A DNA stretch of 64,000 nt from Psychrobacter arcticus 273-4. Its GTDB lineage: Bacteria; Pseudomonadota; Gammaproteobacteria; Pseudomonadales; Moraxellaceae. The position numbers were made by a program, and so were the translations under genes. The first letter of the stretch is position 1. Each line of letters starts with the position of its first letter. The notes under the pieces were generated by a model. That model saw nothing but the letters and a program-made list of their open reading frames with translations, had not been told where the DNA came from and made no database searches. Positions 61,958 to 64,000 of this stretch are shown piece after piece. The stretch is from NCBI RefSeq assembly GCF_000012305.1, contig NC_007204.1, positions 1,116,001 through 1,180,000 of the forward strand, in the 5' to 3' direction.

Positions 61958-62973
61958 CACTTAACCCTCATCACGCGGCTTTCGCTTTGCTTGATATATT
62001 TCTCAGCAAGCTCTGGCATATCTTTCTTTAAGCGGCTACTGTCAAAGCGATTACTTACTTGGACCTTGTAAGTAGCGACCACTTCGCCGTCGATTGCCAA
62101 TGTCTCATTGTCTTGAATCTGACAAATAAGGTCAGTCTGGGCGAGCTCGAGCGCGGCTTTGACTTCTTTCTCTTGCGCCTTTAATGACTCATAATGCTCA
62201 AAGGCTTTGGCGGCTTCACTATCCGGCTCGACATCAAGCGTGGTATCAGGATTGTGGCGTGGGTACTTATCCTTAGCGTTCTGCAGCGTGGTAGCGTCAG
62301 GCTCAACACCTGCTAATACGTTGTGGGTCCAGAAGCTTTCGGCTGCCTCAAACAAGTAATCGATAAAGTCCTGGTGACGCTCAATTTTGTACTGACGATA
62401 TTTGTTACCGCCAATCAGTACAGCCATGTGACAGACTTGCGTATCAGTCACCCCCATGTACCACTGAGCTTGGCACTGATACTGGTCCGGCACTTCGTCC
62501 GACTCTTCATTGCCCCAATTTTTACCGACGTACTCAGATGCGGTCTTAATCTCGACAATCTGATCAGTAGTCAGCTTGCCGTCTTTAAAGCGTACATTGC
62601 CCCAGCCTTTAACTTCGTTGTTCACCACAGCACGATCAATGTTAGCGATGGCCCAGCGATGTTCTGGGTGACGCATGAGGAAGTTAACGTTCTGAATCTT
62701 CAGACCACTTCGTTTTGAAAATTCGCGTGCTACCGTGTCCTCGAGTATGGTTCCCCAATAGGCAAACTCGTTCATATCTTCATCAGCTAACGGCTGCGTC
62801 TTAGACTGGTAGATATCGTAAGCAGTAGCGTAGGGCGATACACCGATGATGGCTGCTATGTCACTGCCACCAATCCCGCTTTGACGTAATGTGAGCCAAT
62901 CCTCACGGCATAGAGTGCTGGTCTTAATAGCATTGGCGTCTTGATATTTCTCAAATTTGATTGCGAGTCCCAT
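61957..62973 (-). CDS. YqaJ-like viral recombinase exonuclease
   Basis: This 338-aa PD-(D/E)xK exonuclease of the lambda-Exo/YqaJ family has REDWLTLRQSGIGGSDIAAIIG near the N-terminus and AYWGTILEDTVAREFSKRSG with the first active-site Glu. IANIDRAVV and QIVEIKTASEYVGKNWG supply the Asp and the ExK motif, followed by YQCQAQWYMGVT. The product would resect 5' ends so that the RecT partner can anneal strands. The C-terminal third is a coiled region. It sits one gene upstream of recT. Confidence 0.93.
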   Translation of the reverse strand: MGLAIKFEKYQDANAIKTSTLCREDWLTLRQSGIGGSDIAAIIGVSPYATAYDIYQSKTQPLADEDMNEFAYWGTILEDTVAREFSKRSGLKIQNVNFLMRHPEHRWAIANIDRAVVNNEVKGWGNVRFKDGKLTTDQIVEIKTASEYVGKNWGNEESDEVPDQYQCQAQWYMGVTDTQVCHMAVLIGGNKYRQYKIERHQDFIDYLFEAAESFWTHNVLAGVEPDATTLQNAKDKYPRHNPDTTLDVEPDSEAAKAFEHYESLKAQEKEVKAALELAQTDLICQIQDNETLAIDGEVVATYKVQVSNRFDSSRLKKDMPELAEKYIKQSESRVMRVK

Positions 62974-62975
62974 GG

Positions 62976-63260
62976 TTACTTTCTCCCATATGCTGTTGCG
63001 ATAAATTGGTTGGCTTTTTTAGCCGTTTGGTATTCTTCAGAGTCGTAGTAAGCGTCGTTCTTGTATTGCTTGTCAGTAGCAAGAGATACTTCTAATTTGT
63101 GCAGCGCAATAGCGTTGCTTTCGTTTTGCAGGTCGACATCTAGCGCACAACCAGTTATGCCTTCTGTGACTATCACGACGATGCAATATCGGTCGACGTC
63201 TAGCGCACAACCAGTTGTTAGCATTGGCGCTAAGAGGGCGATGATTAAAGTCTTATACAT
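62976..63260 (-). CDS. Small phage lipoprotein with internal duplication
   Basis: The start chosen is ATG 63260, with AAGGAG seven bases upstream, giving 94 aa. A signal peptide ends in the lipobox LTTGC. The segment TGCALDVD occurs twice, 20 residues apart, because a 60-bp stretch has been tandemly duplicated. The rest is a charged helical region. It is located just before the exonuclease gene. A host-envelope function, for example superinfection interference, is only a guess. Confidence 0.65.
   Translation of the reverse strand: MYKTLIIALLAPMLTTGCALDVDRYCIVVIVTEGITGCALDVDLQNESNAIALHKLEVSLATDKQYKNDAYYDSEEYQTAKKANQFIATAYGRK
63131..63216. repeat. 26-bp direct repeat with 60-bp period
   Basis: GGTCGACRTCTAGCGCACAA followed by CCAGTT is present at 63131-63156 and 63191-63216 with a single difference, exactly 60 bp apart, inside the small lipoprotein gene. 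Confidence 0.9.
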
Positions 63261-63271
63261 TGGCATGCTCC

Positions 63272-63640
63272 TTATGCTGCGTAGTAGCTATTGGCTGGTT
63301 GACTTGCTTCGATATTGCCTTCGATGAAATCCTTGATAATTTCGATAATCTGTAACGTGTCATCGGCTGTCATCACGTAACTACCAAGCGGTAGTAGATC
63401 GTCGGTTTCAATATCGAGAATCTCTACAATGCTGAGATTGGTCACGCTATCGACTTCTATCCAGCTATCACCCTCTACTGCTAAGTGACCGCCCCAATAC
63501 TCATTGCGTTCGCCACATTCTCGATAATCCGAGTCGTATTTGCAGTGCACGCACTTATCATCGATGATGATGTAAGCGTGTCCATTTTTGCTTGATGCTT
63601 CGTTGTCCGCATCGTTGTCTAATCTGATAATCTGTGCCAT
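63272..63640 (-). CDS. Phage hypothetical protein, 122 aa
   Basis: No family recognised. The protein is acidic and soluble, with a cysteine cluster (DDKCVHCKYDSDYRECG) that might bind zinc. AAGGAG stands ten bases before the ATG. It lies near the promoter-proximal end of the minus-strand phage operon, upstream of the lipoprotein and exonuclease genes. Confidence 0.7.
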   Translation of the reverse strand: MAQIIRLDNDADNEASSKNGHAYIIIDDKCVHCKYDSDYRECGERNEYWGGHLAVEGDSWIEVDSVTNLSIVEILDIETDDLLPLGSYVMTADDTLQIIEIIKDFIEGNIEASQPANSYYAA

Positions 63641-63662
63641 AATCTTTTCACTCCTTAGTGAG

Positions 63663-63703
63663 TAAAGCCCCTTTAGATGTCGAAGTCGGAGGGGCTTTTT
63701 TAT
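63663..63703. terminator. Hairpin between phage genes
   Basis: AAGCCCCT pairs with AGGGGCTT around a 20-nt loop. The T-run lies on the plus strand, so it would end plus-strand transcripts and at most attenuate the operon. Confidence 0.55.
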
Positions 63704-63708
63704 GGGTG

Positions 63709-63876
63709 TTATTTGGCTAGCTCTACATCTACGCCAATGACCTTCTTTTTACTTCCTGCCCAGTCGTAAGATGACTTCATCTCGTTTAATTTTTCATCTA
63801 GATTTGACGTGCAAACGAAGTTAGGACTTTTCGAACCGTCTTGAAACTTAAGGGTTATCCAGTACATTTTGCTCAT
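63709..63876 (-). CDS. Small phage protein, 55 aa
   Basis: The ATG at 63876 is preceded by AGAGG seven bases away. The product is a compact 55-aa soluble protein (MSKMYWITLKFQDGSKSPNF...GVDVELAK), with no family recognised. It is the first gene visible in the minus-strand phage operon; more may lie beyond the right edge. Confidence 0.6.
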   Translation of the reverse strand: MSKMYWITLKFQDGSKSPNFVCTSNLDEKLNEMKSSYDWAGSKKKVIGVDVELAK

Positions 63877-64000
63877 TGCATTACCTCTTACTCAGTTGAT
63901 TAATTCAGCATTAACGACTGTTGCCAATCGTCAATAATTTATTAACTCTTAATCCCAAGTTGTTAAATAGTTTCGGCTAACTCGTTATTAGCTGATAAGG

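Overview
The window is about 64 kb of chromosome from a gammaproteobacterium with roughly 40-45% GC. Gene content and protein style point to the Moraxellaceae, most likely Psychrobacter. This is an inference from the housekeeping proteins, since no 16S gene is present. Nearly every block is core metabolism or maintenance: secreted/periplasmic M16 peptidases, ftsY, a DNA-repair methyltransferase, yebC, an aarF/ubiB-type kinase, aroQ, cspA, a DEAD-box helicase, ccoS with a TauE/SafE protein, murB, hslR, ilvA, an ars operon, rpiA, argF, alr, dnaB, pdxA-rsmA-apaH, two acyl-CoA dehydrogenases, rsmE, ahcY-metF, a BtuB-like receptor, an MscS channel, trpG-trpD-trpC, glnA and the 4.5S SRP RNA. From about 58.0 kb to the right edge lies one tightly packed minus-strand phage operon. 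It holds a YqaJ exonuclease, a RecT annealing protein, a C5 DNA methyltransferase, a possible clamp-like protein and an AlpA/Xis-like regulator.

Three layers of mobile or repeated DNA sit on this backbone. Two IS982-family copies (980 bp, identical transposases) lie in opposite orientation at 3.0 and 14.0 kb. One IS3-family element (1,330 bp) with a textbook A AAA AAG frameshift site lies between ogt and yebC. The most striking layer is an 11-copy family of short hairpin elements, usually exactly 138 bp, starting TATAG and ending CTATA or close to it. They are scattered through intergenic and 3'-end positions.

The copy at 40.8 kb interrupts a PAS-domain gene remnant. Removing it together with one TA restores the reading frame, so the family inserts at TA dinucleotides. 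Size, TATAG ends and TA target recall the Correia elements of Neisseria, but the core sequence is different. The arms fold fully only when G.U pairs are allowed on one strand, two divergent subtypes keep a hairpin with changed arms, and the central 33-nt core is the most conserved part. These points suggest a structured RNA role rather than simple decay of a mobile element.

Regulatory sites that can be read directly are: an SAH riboswitch-like pseudoknot before ahcY-metF; a sigma-54 promoter with two NtrC-like sites 42 bp apart before glnA; a 19-bp perfect inverted repeat overlapping the arsR start codon; a promoter for ffs; and numerous hairpin terminators. Relics include an Excalibur-domain fragment downstream of ilvA and the split PAS gene. 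No tRNA, complete rRNA or CRISPR array was found.
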